DNA of 64,000 nt from Agrococcus terreus (lineage in GTDB: Bacteria; Actinomycetota; Actinomycetes; Actinomycetales; Microbacteriaceae). Numbering within the stretch: the first letter of the stretch is position 1; every line of letters starts with the position of its first letter. The notes under the pieces are model-generated. The model saw only the letters and a list, made by a program, of their open reading frames with translations, was not told the DNA's origin and made no database searches. The translations under genes were made by a program, and so were the position numbers. Shown piece by piece: positions 40,728 to 50,403 of the stretch. The stretch spans positions 1,955,635 to 2,019,634 of the forward strand of contig NZ_BMLM01000001.1 of NCBI RefSeq assembly GCF_014645235.1, written 5' to 3'.

Positions 40728-41999
40728 ATGCAGCACCTCTCCCCGTCGCGACGCATGCTCGCGCTCTTCACGCTCGCGCTCGGCGGCTTCGGCATCGGCA
40801 CCACCGAGTTCGCCACCATGGGCATCCTGCCCCTCGCCGCCGCCGACCTCGTGCCCGGCTACGCCGCGGATCCCGCCGTCGGGATCGCCCAGGCCGGCCA
40901 CCTCATCACGGCCTACGCGCTCGGCGTCGTCGTCGGCGCGCCGACCGTCGCCGCGCTCGCGGCGCGCATGTCGCAGCGCACGCTCGTGCTGCTGCTCGTC
41001 GCCGCCTTCACGGTCGCCAACCTCGCATCCGGCCTCATGCCCTCGTTCGAGCTCACCGTCGCCGCGCGCTTCGTCGCCGCGATCCCGCACGGCGCCTACT
41101 TCGGCGTCGCCTCGCTGCTCGCCGCGCGCATCATGGGCCCGGGGCGCCAGGGCGCGGGCGTCGCGCTCGCCCTCTCGGGCCTCACGATCGCGAACGTCAT
41201 CGGCGTGCCGCTCGGCACCTGGCTCGGCCAGGTCGCCGGCTGGCGCTGGACCTATGCGGCCGTCGCCGTCATCTTCGCCGTCACGCTGCTGCTCGCGTGG
41301 CTCGTGCTCCCGCGCGTGCAGGGCGACCCCACGCGCAGCGCCGCCAAGGAGCTGCTCGCCTTCCGCAACCCGCGGCTCTGGCTCATGATCGCCGTCGCCT
41401 GCATCGGCTTCGGCGGCTTCTTCGCCGTCTACTCGTACGCCGCCGAGCTGGTCACGCGCGCGGCGCTGCTGCCGGAGTCGGCGATCGCGTGGCTGCTCGC
41501 CACCATCGGCGTCGGCATGACGATCGGCAACGTCATCGGCGGCTGGGCCGCCGACCGGAGCCTGCGCCGCACGATCGTCGCCGGCTTCTCGGGCTTCCTC
41601 GTGGTGCTCGTGCTGTTCGCGCTGCTCGCCTCGAACCCGGTCGCGCTCTTCGCGCTCGCCTTCTTCGTGGGTCTCACGAGCTCGGTGCTCATCCCCACCA
41701 TCCAGGCGCGCATCATCGGCATCGCGGGCGACGCCGAGCTGCTGGGCGCGGCCACGAACCACGCGGCGTTCAACGTGGGCAACGCGCTCGGCGCGGCGCT
41801 GGGCGGGGCCGTGATCGCCGGCGGCCTCGGCTACCTCGCGCCGGCGTGGGTCGGCGCGGCGATGGCCGGCATCGGCTTCGCCCTCGCCCTGTGGTCGATC
41901 GCCTCCGACCGCCGCGGCGCGCCCGACACCGCCTCCGTGCCCGTCGTCGCGACGGTCGCGGGCCCGACGACGGCGGGCATCCGGATCGTCGAGCGCTAG
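40728..41999 (+). CDS. MFS transporter, DHA1/AraJ-like exporter
   Basis: 423 residues with twelve helices. It opens RRMLALFTLALGGFGIGTTEFATMGILP, the conserved start of AraJ/YdhP-type drug:H+ antiporters. Motif C-like PHGAYFGVASLLAARIMGP and the central VPLGTWLGQVAGWRWTYA follow. Such proteins export sugars, purines or drugs. The ATG at 40728 lies 9 nt after a TATTGT, so transcription may start close to the start codon; there is no Shine-Dalgarno sequence. It shares the upstream region with the iron-box gene, but the box is more than 120 bp away. Confidence 0.9.
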   Translation: MQHLSPSRRMLALFTLALGGFGIGTTEFATMGILPLAAADLVPGYAADPAVGIAQAGHLITAYALGVVVGAPTVAALAARMSQRTLVLLLVAAFTVANLASGLMPSFELTVAARFVAAIPHGAYFGVASLLAARIMGPGRQGAGVALALSGLTIANVIGVPLGTWLGQVAGWRWTYAAVAVIFAVTLLLAWLVLPRVQGDPTRSAAKELLAFRNPRLWLMIAVACIGFGGFFAVYSYAAELVTRAALLPESAIAWLLATIGVGMTIGNVIGGWAADRSLRRTIVAGFSGFLVVLVLFALLASNPVALFALAFFVGLTSSVLIPTIQARIIGIAGDAELLGAATNHAAFNVGNALGAALGGAVIAGGLGYLAPAWVGAAMAGIGFALALWSIASDRRGAPDTASVPVVATVAGPTTAGIRIVER

Positions 42000-42056
42000 G
42001 CCGCGCCGACCCGGGTCCTGCTCGCCGCCGGCGCGCCGCGATGGGATGATCGACGG

Positions 42057-42908
42057 ATGAGATTCCTGTCGATCCAGTCGCACGTCGCCTACGGCCACGT
42101 CGGCAACTCCGCCGCCGTCTTCCCGCTGCAGCGCATCGGGCACGAGGTCTGGCCGGTGCTCACCGTCAACTTCTCGAACCACACGGGCTACGGCTCGTGG
42201 GGCGGCCCGCTGATCCCCGCCGACGACGTGCGCGCGGTCGTGACGGGCATCGAGGACCGCGGCGTGCTCGGCACCGTCGACGGCGTGCTCTCTGGCTACC
42301 TCGGCGGCGAGGAGATCGTCGACGTCGTCATCGATGCCGTCTCGCGCGTCAAGGCCGCGAACCCGGGCGCGACGTACACGTGCGACCCCGTGATGGGCAA
42401 CGCGAAGTCCGGCTGCTTCGTCTCGCCGGCCATCCCGCCGCTCATCAAGGAGCGCGCGCTCCCCCACGCCGACATCCTCACCCCGAACCAGTTCGAGCTC
42501 GGCTTCATGACCGACACCGAGCCTGACACCGTAGCCTCCACGCTCGACTCGGCCGACCGCGTCCGCGACCTCGGCCCTCGCACCGTCCTCGTCACGAGCG
42601 TGCTGCGACCCGACCGCGAGGCCGACACCATCGAGATGCTCGCCGTCGACGACGAGGGCGCGTGGATCGTGCAGACCCCGCTCCTGCCGTTCAAGGCCAA
42701 CGGCTCGGGCGACGTGACGAGCGCCCTGTTCACGGCGCACTACCGCGAGACGGGATCCGCCGCCACGGCGCTCGAGCGCACCGCCTCCAGCGTCTACGAC
42801 CTGCTCGAGGCGACCCTCGACTCCGGCGAGCGCGAGCTGCGGCTCGTGCAGGCGCAGGACGCGTTCGCGGACCCGCGGATGCAGTTCCAGGCGCGCCAGG
42901 TGCGCTGA
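42057..42908 (+). CDS. pdxY: Pyridoxal kinase PdxY
   Basis: 283 residues of the ribokinase superfamily. PdxY features: FLSIQSHVAYGHVGNSAAVF at the N-terminus, YTCDPVMGNAKSGCFV, DILTPNQFELGFMT and the anion-hole motif PFKANGSGDVTSALF with the catalytic Asp. It phosphorylates pyridoxal to pyridoxal-5-phosphate in the salvage pathway. The start has no Shine-Dalgarno sequence. It is followed 16 bp later by the RelA/SpoT-type gene on the same strand, so the two may be cotranscribed. Confidence 0.95.
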   Translation: MRFLSIQSHVAYGHVGNSAAVFPLQRIGHEVWPVLTVNFSNHTGYGSWGGPLIPADDVRAVVTGIEDRGVLGTVDGVLSGYLGGEEIVDVVIDAVSRVKAANPGATYTCDPVMGNAKSGCFVSPAIPPLIKERALPHADILTPNQFELGFMTDTEPDTVASTLDSADRVRDLGPRTVLVTSVLRPDREADTIEMLAVDDEGAWIVQTPLLPFKANGSGDVTSALFTAHYRETGSAATALERTASSVYDLLEATLDSGERELRLVQAQDAFADPRMQFQARQVR

Positions 42909-42924
42909 GGCCCCGGAGCAGCGC

Positions 42925-43917
42925 GTGACCGCCACGAGCGCCGACCAGGGTGCGCGGCTCGAGGCCGCCGTCGCCGGCAGCTACGCGGCCCGACAGCCGC
43001 TGTGGGATGAGGCGCAGCGGCTCGTCGAGGCGTGGCTCCGGGCGCTCTGCGCGGAGGCGCTGCTCGGCCGCGACGAGGCGCGCCTCGACGTCGTGCCCGG
43101 CCGCATCAAGGAGCAGGACCGCACGACCGCCAAGCTGCGGCGGCTCATCGACGCGGGCGAGCCGTGGCCGCCGCCGGACGTGCCGCAGGAGCTCGCGGTC
43201 GAGGCCGCGGTCCGCGACGTCGTGGGCCTCAAGGTGCTCTGCAAGTCGGCCCGGGACCAGACGCTCTTCGACGAGCACCTCGCGACCCGGGACCGCCGCG
43301 CCGGCATCGCCGTGCTGCTGCGCAAGGACTACGTCACGACGCCCAAGCCGAGCGGCTACCGCGCGCTCCACTACGAGCTCGCGGTCGACGTGCCGGGCGC
43401 CGAGGAGCCCGTCGTCGTCGAGGTGCAGGTGAAGACGCGGCTGCAGGACGCGTGGAGCGAGCTGACCCACGAGGACCTCTACAAGCCCGGCGGCGCGCTG
43501 CGGGCCGGCGAGTTCCACCAGTCGATCGCCGAGACCATGGCGAACCTCCTCAGCGAGGTCGACCGGCTCGCGGGCACGCTCGCGAGCGAGATCGAGGCGA
43601 CGCTCGAGACCCCCGCGCCGATCGAGGCCGCCGCCGCGGGCCAGGTCGCGTGGCAGACGCCGACCACCGTGCAGATCGTCTCGACGGGGCCGCGGTTCGC
43701 GCTCGCCGTCGACGAGACCGGTCAGCGCGGCCTCATCCGCGGCCAGAACGTGCGCTCGAGCGCCGGCGCCGAGGGCTTCGTCTCGGTGCAGGACTACCTC
43801 GAGGTCGGCATGACGCTCCGCGTGCAGGCGATCGAGGAGCGCGCGGGCGTCTTCTTCGTGCCGGCGGAGTCGCTCGTGCGGCTCGCGGACCGCGGCCGCG
43901 CGGACGGGGACGCCTAG
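42925..43917 (+). CDS. RelA/SpoT-domain (p)ppGpp synthetase-like protein with C-terminal beta domain
   Basis: 330 residues from a GTG with GGAG 6 nt upstream. The synthetase fold is seen in RIKEQDRTTAKLRRL, VRDVVGLKVLC, PKPSGYRALHYELAVD (the G-loop Tyr) and VEVQVKTRLQDAWSELTHEDLY with the catalytic Glu. There is no HD hydrolase, TGS or ACT domain, so it is a small alarmone synthetase type. A C-terminal part of about 75 residues (FALAVDETGQRGLIRGQNVR and YLEVGMTLRVQAIEERAGVF) looks like an S1/OB-type beta domain. Such a tail is unusual for small synthetases and might bind RNA or ligands. Confidence 0.85.
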   Translation: MTATSADQGARLEAAVAGSYAARQPLWDEAQRLVEAWLRALCAEALLGRDEARLDVVPGRIKEQDRTTAKLRRLIDAGEPWPPPDVPQELAVEAAVRDVVGLKVLCKSARDQTLFDEHLATRDRRAGIAVLLRKDYVTTPKPSGYRALHYELAVDVPGAEEPVVVEVQVKTRLQDAWSELTHEDLYKPGGALRAGEFHQSIAETMANLLSEVDRLAGTLASEIEATLETPAPIEAAAAGQVAWQTPTTVQIVSTGPRFALAVDETGQRGLIRGQNVRSSAGAEGFVSVQDYLEVGMTLRVQAIEERAGVFFVPAESLVRLADRGRADGDA

Positions 43918-43968
43918 CGGCGCTGCCGCTTCTCTCGCCCTCGGCCGAGACGGCCTCGGCGTGTGCGG

Positions 43969-43994
43969 GCAGGAGGTCCGAAAGGACCTCCTGC
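43969..43994. terminator. Bidirectional hairpin between the synthetase gene and der
   Basis: GCAGGAGGTCC and GGACCTCCTGC form a perfect 11-bp stem with a GAAA tetraloop. CGCTGCCGC (43921) and GCGGCAGCG (43994) can form an outer stem. The genes converge here. Confidence 0.75.
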
Positions 43995-44002
43995 GGCAGC
44001 GG

Positions 44003-45547
44003 CTATCGCCGCTGCCTCTTCTCCCGCACACGCATGTTGACCTGGATGGGCGTGCCCTCGAAGCCGTAGTCCTCGCGCAGGCGGCGCGTGATGAAGCGGC
44101 GGTACTGCGGGTCGAGGAAGCCGGTCGTGAACAGCACGAAGGTCGGCGGTCGCGTGCCGGCCTGCGTCGCGAACAGGATGCGCGGCTGCTTGCCCGAGCG
44201 CAGCGGGTGCGGGTGCGCGGCCACGATCTCGGCGATGAACGCGTTGAGCTTGCCGGTGGGGATGCGGGTGTCCCACGACTCGAGGGCCAGCTCGAGCGCG
44301 GGCACGAGCTTCTCGAGGTGGCGGCCCGTACGGGCCGAGATGTTCACGCGCGGCGCCCAGTCGACGTGACCGAGGTCCTGCTCGATCTCGCGCTCCAGGT
44401 AGCGGCGGCGCTCGTCGTCCAGCAGGTCCCACTTGTTGAACGCGAGCACGAGCGCGCGCCCCGACTCGAGGACGAGGTCGACGATCCGCACGTCCTGCTC
44501 GGAGATCGGCTCCGTCACGTCGATGAGCACGACCGCGACCTCCGCCTTCTCGAGCGCGGCCTGCGTGCGCAGCGTCGCGTAGAAGTCGGCACCCTGCTGC
44601 AGGTGCACGCGGCGGCGGATGCCGGCCGTGTCGACGAAGCGCCAGATGCGGCCCGCGAGCTCGATCTGCTCGTCGACCGGGTCGCGCGTCGTGCCGGCGA
44701 GCTCGTTGACGACCACGCGCTCCTCGCCCGCGGCCTTGTTGAGCAGGCTCGACTTGCCGACGTTCGGGCGGCCGAGGATGGCGACGCGGCGGGGGCCGCC
44801 GATCTCCTCCTTCGCCACCTTCGAGACCTCGGGCAGCATCTCCATCGCCGCGTCGAGCAGGTCGGCGACGCCGCGGCCGTGGAGGGCGGAGACGGGGTGG
44901 GGCTCGCCGAGCCCGAGGCTCCACAGCGCAGCCGCCTCGAGGTCGTGGCGCGAGTCGTCCGACTTGTTGGCCACGAGGATCACCGGGCGGTCCGACTGGC
45001 GGAGCATGCGCACGACGTGCTCGTCGGTGGAGGTCGGGCCGACGTTCACGTCGACGACGAAGAGCACGGCGTCGGCGAGGTCGACGGCGATCTCGGCCTG
45101 CTGCGCGACCGAGCGGTCGATGCCGCGCGCATCCGGCTCCCAGCCGCCCGTGTCGACGAGCGTGAAGCGGCGGCCGAGCCACTCCGCCTTGTACGAGACG
45201 CGGTCGCGCGTGACGCCCGGCGTGTCCTCGACGACGGCCTCGCGGCGGCCGAGGATGCGGTTCACGAGCGCCGACTTGCCCACGTTCGGGCGGCCGACGA
45301 TCGCGAGCACGGGCAGCGCCGGGAGCACCTGGTAGCCGCCCTCGTCGCCCTCGACCCCGTCGAGCAGGGCCGCGTCCTCGTCGTCGAGCTCGTAGTCGGC
45401 GAGGCCCGCGCGGAGCGCCGTGACGCGCGCCTCGTCGGTCTCGTCGTCCTCGAGCTGCTCGCGCGGCTCGGCGGGCAGCGCCTCGGCGGCGTCGAGCTCG
45501 TCGAGCTCGTCGAAGCCCTCGTCGGTGCGGTCGTTCTGGTCAGTCAT
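44003..45547 (-). CDS. der: GTPase Der (EngA), ribosome assembly
   Basis: 514 residues. There are two GTPase domains: [34 protein letters not shown] and NKSD; then [37 protein letters not shown] and NKWD. A KH-like C-terminal domain follows ([31 protein letters not shown]) and a basic end REKRQRR. An acidic N-terminal extension of about 75 residues is typical of actinobacteria. Der acts in 50S subunit maturation. The start overlaps the cmk stop by 8 nt, so it is the distal gene of the tyrA-cmk-der operon. Confidence 0.97.
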   Translation of the reverse strand: MTDQNDRTDEGFDELDELDAAEALPAEPREQLEDDETDEARVTALRAGLADYELDDEDAALLDGVEGDEGGYQVLPALPVLAIVGRPNVGKSALVNRILGRREAVVEDTPGVTRDRVSYKAEWLGRRFTLVDTGGWEPDARGIDRSVAQQAEIAVDLADAVLFVVDVNVGPTSTDEHVVRMLRQSDRPVILVANKSDDSRHDLEAAALWSLGLGEPHPVSALHGRGVADLLDAAMEMLPEVSKVAKEEIGGPRRVAILGRPNVGKSSLLNKAAGEERVVVNELAGTTRDPVDEQIELAGRIWRFVDTAGIRRRVHLQQGADFYATLRTQAALEKAEVAVVLIDVTEPISEQDVRIVDLVLESGRALVLAFNKWDLLDDERRRYLEREIEQDLGHVDWAPRVNISARTGRHLEKLVPALELALESWDTRIPTGKLNAFIAEIVAAHPHPLRSGKQPRILFATQAGTRPPTFVLFTTGFLDPQYRRFITRRLREDYGFEGTPIQVNMRVREKRQRR

Positions 45548-46205
45548 GGTCCCTCGCTTCGGTGACGAGGCGCACGATGGCCTCGACCGTCTCGTCGAAC
45601 GTCAGGTCGGTCGAGTCGACGACCGTCACGCCGGCGGCGGCGCTCAGGAAGTCGACGACCTTCGAGTCTGCCGCATCCCGCGCCGACAGGCGCGCGCCCA
45701 CCGCGACCTCGTCGCCGCCGACGTCGCCGAAGCGGCGGCGGATGCGCACCTCCTCGGAGGCGGTGAGCAGCACGCGCACGTCGGCGTCGGGCGCGACGAC
45801 GGTGGTGATGTCGCGGCCCTCGGCCACGATGCCGGGCTCCGCGTCGCGGATGAGCTCGCGGAAGCGCACGTTCACGGCCTCGCGGACGGCCGCGACGCGC
45901 GCGACGCCCGAGACGGCGCCCGAGACGGCCTCCGTGCGGATCGCCCGCGTGACGTCGTGCCCCGCGATCGCGACCCGCTCGCCCGAGGCGTCGACCGACA
46001 GCTCGAGCGTCGCGAGCGCGTCGAGCGCGCCGACGACGGTCGCCTCGTCGTCGGTCGAGCCGCCCCGCTCCCCCACGAGCCACGCGAGCGCGCGGTAGGC
46101 GGCGCCGGTGTCGAGGAAGCGGAACCCGAGCGCGCGAGCGACGGCGCGCGCGACGGACGACTTGCCGCTGCCCGCGGGGCCGTCGATGGCGACGACGGTG
46201 CTCAC
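45540..46205 (-). CDS. cmk: Cytidylate kinase
   Basis: 221 residues from the GTG at 46205. The P-loop is [18 protein letters not shown] at the N-terminus, then [14 protein letters not shown], the nucleoside-binding [20 protein letters not shown] and the lid RRRFGDVGG. It phosphorylates CMP and dCMP with ATP. GTGA overlap with the tyrA stop and 8-nt overlap with der show tight coupling, the normal actinobacterial tyrA-cmk-der order. Confidence 0.95.
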   Translation of the reverse strand: MSTVVAIDGPAGSGKSSVARAVARALGFRFLDTGAAYRALAWLVGERGGSTDDEATVVGALDALATLELSVDASGERVAIAGHDVTRAIRTEAVSGAVSGVARVAAVREAVNVRFRELIRDAEPGIVAEGRDITTVVAPDADVRVLLTASEEVRIRRRFGDVGGDEVAVGARLSARDAADSKVVDFLSAAAGVTVVDSTDLTFDETVEAIVRLVTEARDHD

Positions 46206-47281
46206 GCGACCACCTGCCAGCCCCGCTCCTCGAGCGCGTCGTGCAGCGGCCGCACGGCCTCGGGCAGCACCGTGATCTCGGCGACGCCGAACTGCGCGCC
46301 CTCGGCGTGGTCGAGGCGCACGTCCTCCAGGTTGACCTCGGCGTCGCCGATGTCGGCGAGCAGCCGCGCGAGCTGGCCGGGCCGGTCGTCGACGCGGATC
46401 TGCACGGGCACGTAGCGCGCGTGCGTGCCGTGCTTGCCGGGCAGGCGGCCGACGCCCTCGTTGCCGGCGGCGAGCGCGTCGGCGATCGCGCGGCGGCTGC
46501 CGGAGGCGTCCACGTCGTCGAGCGCGTCGACGACCGCCGCGAGGTCGCCCTGCAGGGCGCGGAGCTGCTCGACGACGGCGGGCGCGTTCGCGCCGAGGAT
46601 CTGGATCCACAGGGCAGGGTCGGAGGCGGCGACGCGCGTGACGTCGCGCACGCCGCCGCCCGCGAGGCGCAGCGCCTCGTCGGGCGCGTCGGCGAGGCGC
46701 GCGGCCATGAGGCTCGAGACGAGCTGCGGCACGTGGCTCACGATGGCGACGGCGCGGTCGTGGTCCTCGGGGCTCGACTCGATCGGCACGGCGCCGAGGT
46801 CGAGGATGAGGTCGTCGACGAGGCTGCCGCGCGCGTACGAGATGCCGTCGTGGCCGGCGATGACCCACGGGCGGCCGACGAACAGGTCGCCGGAGCCCGC
46901 GAGCGCGCCGGAGCGCTCGCGGCCGGCCATCGGGTGCGAGCCGAGGTAGCGCGAGACGTCGGCGCCCATGGCGCGCAGCTCCTGGAGGGGCACGGCCTTC
47001 ACCGACGCGACGTCGGTGACCACGGCCTCCGGGAAGGCGGCGAGCTCGGCGGCGACGACCTGCGCGGTGACGTCCGGCGGCACGGCGACGACGATGAGCT
47101 CGGGCGCGTCGCCGGGCTCGGCGGGCCGGCCGGCGCCGTAGTCGGCGGCGAGGCGCATCGCGGTGGGGCTCGCGTCGGCGAGCTGGACCTCCACGCCGCG
47201 GGCGGCGAGCCCGAGGCCGATGGAGGTGCCGAGGAGTCCGGTGCCGACGATCCGCACCGGACCGCGGAGTCGGTGGGTCAC
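46202..47281 (-). CDS. tyrA: Prephenate dehydrogenase
   Basis: 359 residues from a GTG with GAGGAG upstream. The NAD motif is VRIVGTGLLGTSIGLGLAARG, catalytic residues lie in LGSHPMAGRERSG and in SHVPQLVSSLMAARL, and the C-terminal 70 residues form an ACT domain (VQIRVDDRPGQLARLLADIG). It converts prephenate to 4-hydroxyphenylpyruvate in tyrosine synthesis; the ACT domain suggests feedback by tyrosine. It is 10 bp from the pseudouridine synthase upstream. Confidence 0.95.
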   Translation of the reverse strand: MTHRLRGPVRIVGTGLLGTSIGLGLAARGVEVQLADASPTAMRLAADYGAGRPAEPGDAPELIVVAVPPDVTAQVVAAELAAFPEAVVTDVASVKAVPLQELRAMGADVSRYLGSHPMAGRERSGALAGSGDLFVGRPWVIAGHDGISYARGSLVDDLILDLGAVPIESSPEDHDRAVAIVSHVPQLVSSLMAARLADAPDEALRLAGGGVRDVTRVAASDPALWIQILGANAPAVVEQLRALQGDLAAVVDALDDVDASGSRRAIADALAAGNEGVGRLPGKHGTHARYVPVQIRVDDRPGQLARLLADIGDAEVNLEDVRLDHAEGAQFGVAEITVLPEAVRPLHDALEERGWQVVA

Positions 47282-47291
47282 GGACGGCTCC

Positions 47292-48050
47292 TCATCTGCT
47301 GTCGGCGTCCGACCTCGCGAGGGTGAGGATGGCGCCGCGCTCCATCGTAGTGAGTTCGCGCATCGCACCCGACCGCAGGGTGCCCAGGTGCAGGGGGCCG
47401 AAGCTGCGGCGCACGAGCTCGACGACGGGGTGCCCGACGTGGTCGAGCATCCGTCGCACGATCCGGTTGCGGCCAGAGTGGAGCGTCAGCTCGACCATCG
47501 AGTGGCCCTGCGAGGGGCGGCCCACCAGCTTCGCGGCGTCGGCCCGGATCGGTCCGTCCTCGAGCTCGAAGCCGTCCAGCAGCCGCCGGATGGTGCGCTG
47601 CTCGACAGCGCCGCGCACCTTCGCGACGTACGTCTTCTCGACCCCGAACGAGGGGTGGGCGAGCACGTGCGCGAGCTCGCCGTCGTTCGTGAGCACGAGG
47701 AGGCCGGAGGTGTCGGCGTCGAGGCGACCGACGTTGTAGACCCGCTCCTCGATCTCGTCGGTGAAGCGGCGGAGGTCGGGCCGGCCCTGCTCGTCGGCCA
47801 TCGTCGAGACGACGCCCGTCGGCTTGTTGAGCATGAGGTAGCGCTTCGTGGCGTCGAGCTGGATCGCGGTGCCGTCGACGCGCACGCGCGCCTCGGGGGT
47901 GATGCGGGTGCCGAGCTCGGTGACGATGCGGCCGTCGACCTCGATGCGGCCCTCGACGATCATCTGCTCGACGACGCGGCGGCTGGCGACGCCGGCGGCG
48001 GCGAGCACCTTCTGGAGGCGCTCGCCCTCGGCTGCAGCGGGGTTGGTCAC
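47292..48050 (-). CDS. rluB: 23S rRNA pseudouridine synthase, RluB/RsuA family
   Basis: 252 residues. An N-terminal S4 domain (LQKVLAAAGVASRRVVEQMI) precedes the catalytic core YNVGRLDADTSGLLVLTNDG with the catalytic Asp, then LHSGRNRIVRRMLDHVGHPV. It isomerises uridine in rRNA. The GTG overlaps the scpB stop, in the conserved scpA-scpB-rluB arrangement. Confidence 0.93.
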   Translation of the reverse strand: MTNPAAAEGERLQKVLAAAGVASRRVVEQMIVEGRIEVDGRIVTELGTRITPEARVRVDGTAIQLDATKRYLMLNKPTGVVSTMADEQGRPDLRRFTDEIEERVYNVGRLDADTSGLLVLTNDGELAHVLAHPSFGVEKTYVAKVRGAVEQRTIRRLLDGFELEDGPIRADAAKLVGRPSQGHSMVELTLHSGRNRIVRRMLDHVGHPVVELVRRSFGPLHLGTLRSGAMRELTTMERGAILTLARSDADSR

Positions 48051-48649
48051 AGTGCGGTCTCCTCCTCGCCGTCGGGCAGCAGCGGCGAGATCGGCGGCAG
48101 CTCGTCGAGCGAGTTCAGGCCCAGCTGCGTCAGCAGCAGCTCGGTCGTCTCGTAGTGGATGGCGCCGGTCTCGGCGTCGGCGAACGCCTCGCGCACGAGC
48201 CCGCGGCCGAGCAGCGTGCGCACGACGGAGTCGACGTTCACGGCGCGGATGGCCGCGACGGCGCCGCGCGTGATGGGCTGCTTGTAGGCGATGACGGCGA
48301 GCGTCTCGAGCGCCGCCTGCGACAGGCGCGTGGGCGTCTGCGTCAGCACGAAGTCGGCGGCGTCGACGTCGTAGGCCTCGCGCACGTAGATGCGCCAGCC
48401 TCCGCCGACCTCCCGCAGCTCGAAGCCGCGCTCGGGTCCGCCGCCCTCGCCGTCGTAGTCGCGGCGGAGCGCCTCGATCGCGGCCTTGACCTCCTTGACG
48501 GGCGCGCGCAGCGACGTCGCCAGGTGCACGGCGCCCTGCGGCTCGTCGGCGACCATGAGGATCGCCTCGATGCGCCGCTCGAGCTGCAGGTGCGAGCGGT
48601 CGGCGACGGGCGCCTCCTGCTCGGCCTCGGCGGTCTCATGCATGGTCAT
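48047..48649 (-). CDS. scpB: Segregation and condensation protein ScpB
   Basis: 200 residues with two winged-helix domains, RRIEAILMVADEPQGAVHLA at the N-terminus and LSQAALETLAVIAYKQPITR plus VDSVVRTLLGRGLVREAF in the second. It is the kite subunit of the SMC condensin. The start lies inside the scpA 3' end (14-nt overlap); a second ATG at 48643 is possible. Confidence 0.95.
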   Translation of the reverse strand: MTMHETAEAEQEAPVADRSHLQLERRIEAILMVADEPQGAVHLATSLRAPVKEVKAAIEALRRDYDGEGGGPERGFELREVGGGWRIYVREAYDVDAADFVLTQTPTRLSQAALETLAVIAYKQPITRGAVAAIRAVNVDSVVRTLLGRGLVREAFADAETGAIHYETTELLLTQLGLNSLDELPPISPLLPDGEEETAL

Positions 48650-49493
48650 AGTCTGCCCCCAGCGCGACGAGGTCCTCGTCGCGGAACTCGTGGCCGGTCC
48701 AGCTGATCGAGAGCTCGCCGAGCGGCTCCACCTGCTCGAACGCGATCGCCGCGTGGCGGTAGAGCTCGAGCACGGCGAGGAAGCGCGCGACGATCACGCC
48801 GCGCGTCGCCTCGCCCGCGATGAGCTCGCGGAAGGTCGTCGTGCCCTTCGACCGCAGCGCCGCGACGATGTGCGCGGCCTGCTCGCGGATCGACACGAGC
48901 GGTGCGTGCAGGTGGCCGAGGCCGACGGTCGGGATCTCCTTCGGCGTGAGCGCGAGCAGCGCGAGCGCGGCGAAGTCGTCGGCCGAGAGCGTCCAGCGCA
49001 GCTCGGGCGTGCGCTGCCGGAAGCGGTCCTCGAGCCGCACCGAGCGCGGGTGGCGGCTCGTCTCGGCGCCGATCCGCTCGGCCATCCACTGCGCCGCCTG
49101 CTTGAAGGCGCGGTACTGCAGCAGCCGCGCGAAGAGCAGGTCACGGGCCTCGAGCAGCGCGACGTCCTCGCTGTCGACGACGTCGCCGGCCGGCAGCAGG
49201 GAGGCGATCTTGAGGTCGAGGAGGGTCGCGGCGACGACGATGAACTCGCTCGCCTGCTCGAGCTCCTGCTCGGTGTCGAGCGTGCGCACGTACGCGATGA
49301 ACTCGTTCGTGACGCGGCCGAGCGCGATCTCGGTGACGTCCATCGAGCGGTTGCCGATGAGCGTCAGCAGCAGGTCGAAGGGGCCGTCGAAGTTGTCGAG
49401 CGCGAGGCGGAAGCCCCGCTGCTCCTCCCCCGCGCCCTCGGCGGCGGGCTCGGCCGGCGAGGGTGCCGCCCCGGCGTCAGGCGATGGCGCCAC
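48636..49493 (-). CDS. scpA: Segregation and condensation protein ScpA
   Basis: 285 residues. The kleisin N-terminus is FRLALDNFDGPFDLLLTLIGN, followed by FIAYVRTLDTEQELEQASEF and LLDLKIASLLP. The C-terminal winged helix is TTFRELIAGEATRGVIVARFL. It bridges SMC heads with ScpB. A disordered Ala/Pro-rich N-terminal segment of 25 residues precedes it. The GTG overlaps the ParA gene by 17 nt. Confidence 0.95.
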   Translation of the reverse strand: MAPSPDAGAAPSPAEPAAEGAGEEQRGFRLALDNFDGPFDLLLTLIGNRSMDVTEIALGRVTNEFIAYVRTLDTEQELEQASEFIVVAATLLDLKIASLLPAGDVVDSEDVALLEARDLLFARLLQYRAFKQAAQWMAERIGAETSRHPRSVRLEDRFRQRTPELRWTLSADDFAALALLALTPKEIPTVGLGHLHAPLVSIREQAAHIVAALRSKGTTTFRELIAGEATRGVIVARFLAVLELYRHAAIAFEQVEPLGELSISWTGHEFRDEDLVALGADYDHA

Positions 49494-50361
49494 GGGCGAT
49501 GAGCTCGCGCGCGAGCTGCCGGTACGTGTGCGCGGCCGCGTGCTCGGGCGCGAACTGCGTCACGGGCACGCCCGCGACCGAGGCGTCGGGGAACTTCACC
49601 GTGCGGCGGATGACCGTCTCGAGCACCGTCTCGCCGAACGCGTCGACGACGCGCTCCATCACCTCGCGCGCGTGGAGCGTGCGGGCGTCGTACATGGTCA
49701 CGAGGATGCCGTCGAGCTCGAGCGCGGGGTTGAGGCGGTCCTGCACCTTGTCGATCGTCTCCTTGAGGAGCGCGACGCCGCGGAGGGCGAAGAACTCGCT
49801 CTCGAGCGGGATGAGCACGCCGTGCGCGGCCGTGAGCGCGTTCACGGTGAGGAGGCCGAGCGAGGGCTGGCAGTCGACGAGGATGAGGTCGTAGTCGTCG
49901 GCGACCTTGCGGAGCACGCGCGCGAGGATCTGCTCGCGGGCGACCTCGTTGACGAGGTGCACCTCGGCGGCCGAGAGATCGATGTTCGCGGGGATGACGT
50001 GGAGGCCCTCGACCGAGGTCTCCTGGATCGCGTCGCGCGGGTCGAGGCGCGGGTTCAGCAGCAGGTCGTAGATCGTCGTCGCGTCGTGGTTGTCGACGCC
50101 GAGGCCGGCCGAGAGCGCGCCCTGCGGGTCGAAGTCGACGGCGAGCACGCGGCGGCCGTACTCGGCCACTGCGGCGCCGAGGTTGATGGAGGTCGTCGTC
50201 TTGCCGACGCCGCCCTTCTGGTTGCACATCGTCACGATGCGCGCCGGGCCGTGGCTGCGCAGTGGCTTCGGCTCCGGGAAGTCGCGCAGGGGGCGACCGG
50301 TCGGCCCGAGGGTGGGCGCCTCCATGCCTGCCAGGGTGTCGTCGCGCGTGCTCACGTGCAC
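49477..50361 (-). CDS. ParA/Soj-type ATPase of the scpAB operon
   Basis: 294 residues. The deviant Walker A is VTMCNQKGGVGKTTTSINLG, then VLAVDFDPQGALSAGLG (A'), LILVDCQPSLGLLTVNAL (Walker B) and IPLESEFFALRGV. It is the second actinobacterial ParA, located with scpA-scpB rather than with parB near the origin, and probably serves chromosome organisation. GTG start at 50361; GTG 50355 is an alternative. The N-terminal 40 residues (GPTGRPLRDFPEPKPLRSHG) are typical of this group. Confidence 0.92.
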   Translation of the reverse strand: MHVSTRDDTLAGMEAPTLGPTGRPLRDFPEPKPLRSHGPARIVTMCNQKGGVGKTTTSINLGAAVAEYGRRVLAVDFDPQGALSAGLGVDNHDATTIYDLLLNPRLDPRDAIQETSVEGLHVIPANIDLSAAEVHLVNEVAREQILARVLRKVADDYDLILVDCQPSLGLLTVNALTAAHGVLIPLESEFFALRGVALLKETIDKVQDRLNPALELDGILVTMYDARTLHAREVMERVVDAFGETVLETVIRRTVKFPDASVAGVPVTQFAPEHAAAHTYRQLARELIARGAIA

Positions 50362-50403
50362 GAGTCTAGGAACCCCCTCCGACGCCTCGCGGGAGGCGGG
50401 GCG

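Noticed and set aside
43914..45182. 422-codon minus-strand frame overlapping der that also ends REKRQRR
   Set aside because: It is an out-of-frame reading of der; the similar ending comes from a short duplicated GCTGCCGCTTCTC-type sequence near the terminator.
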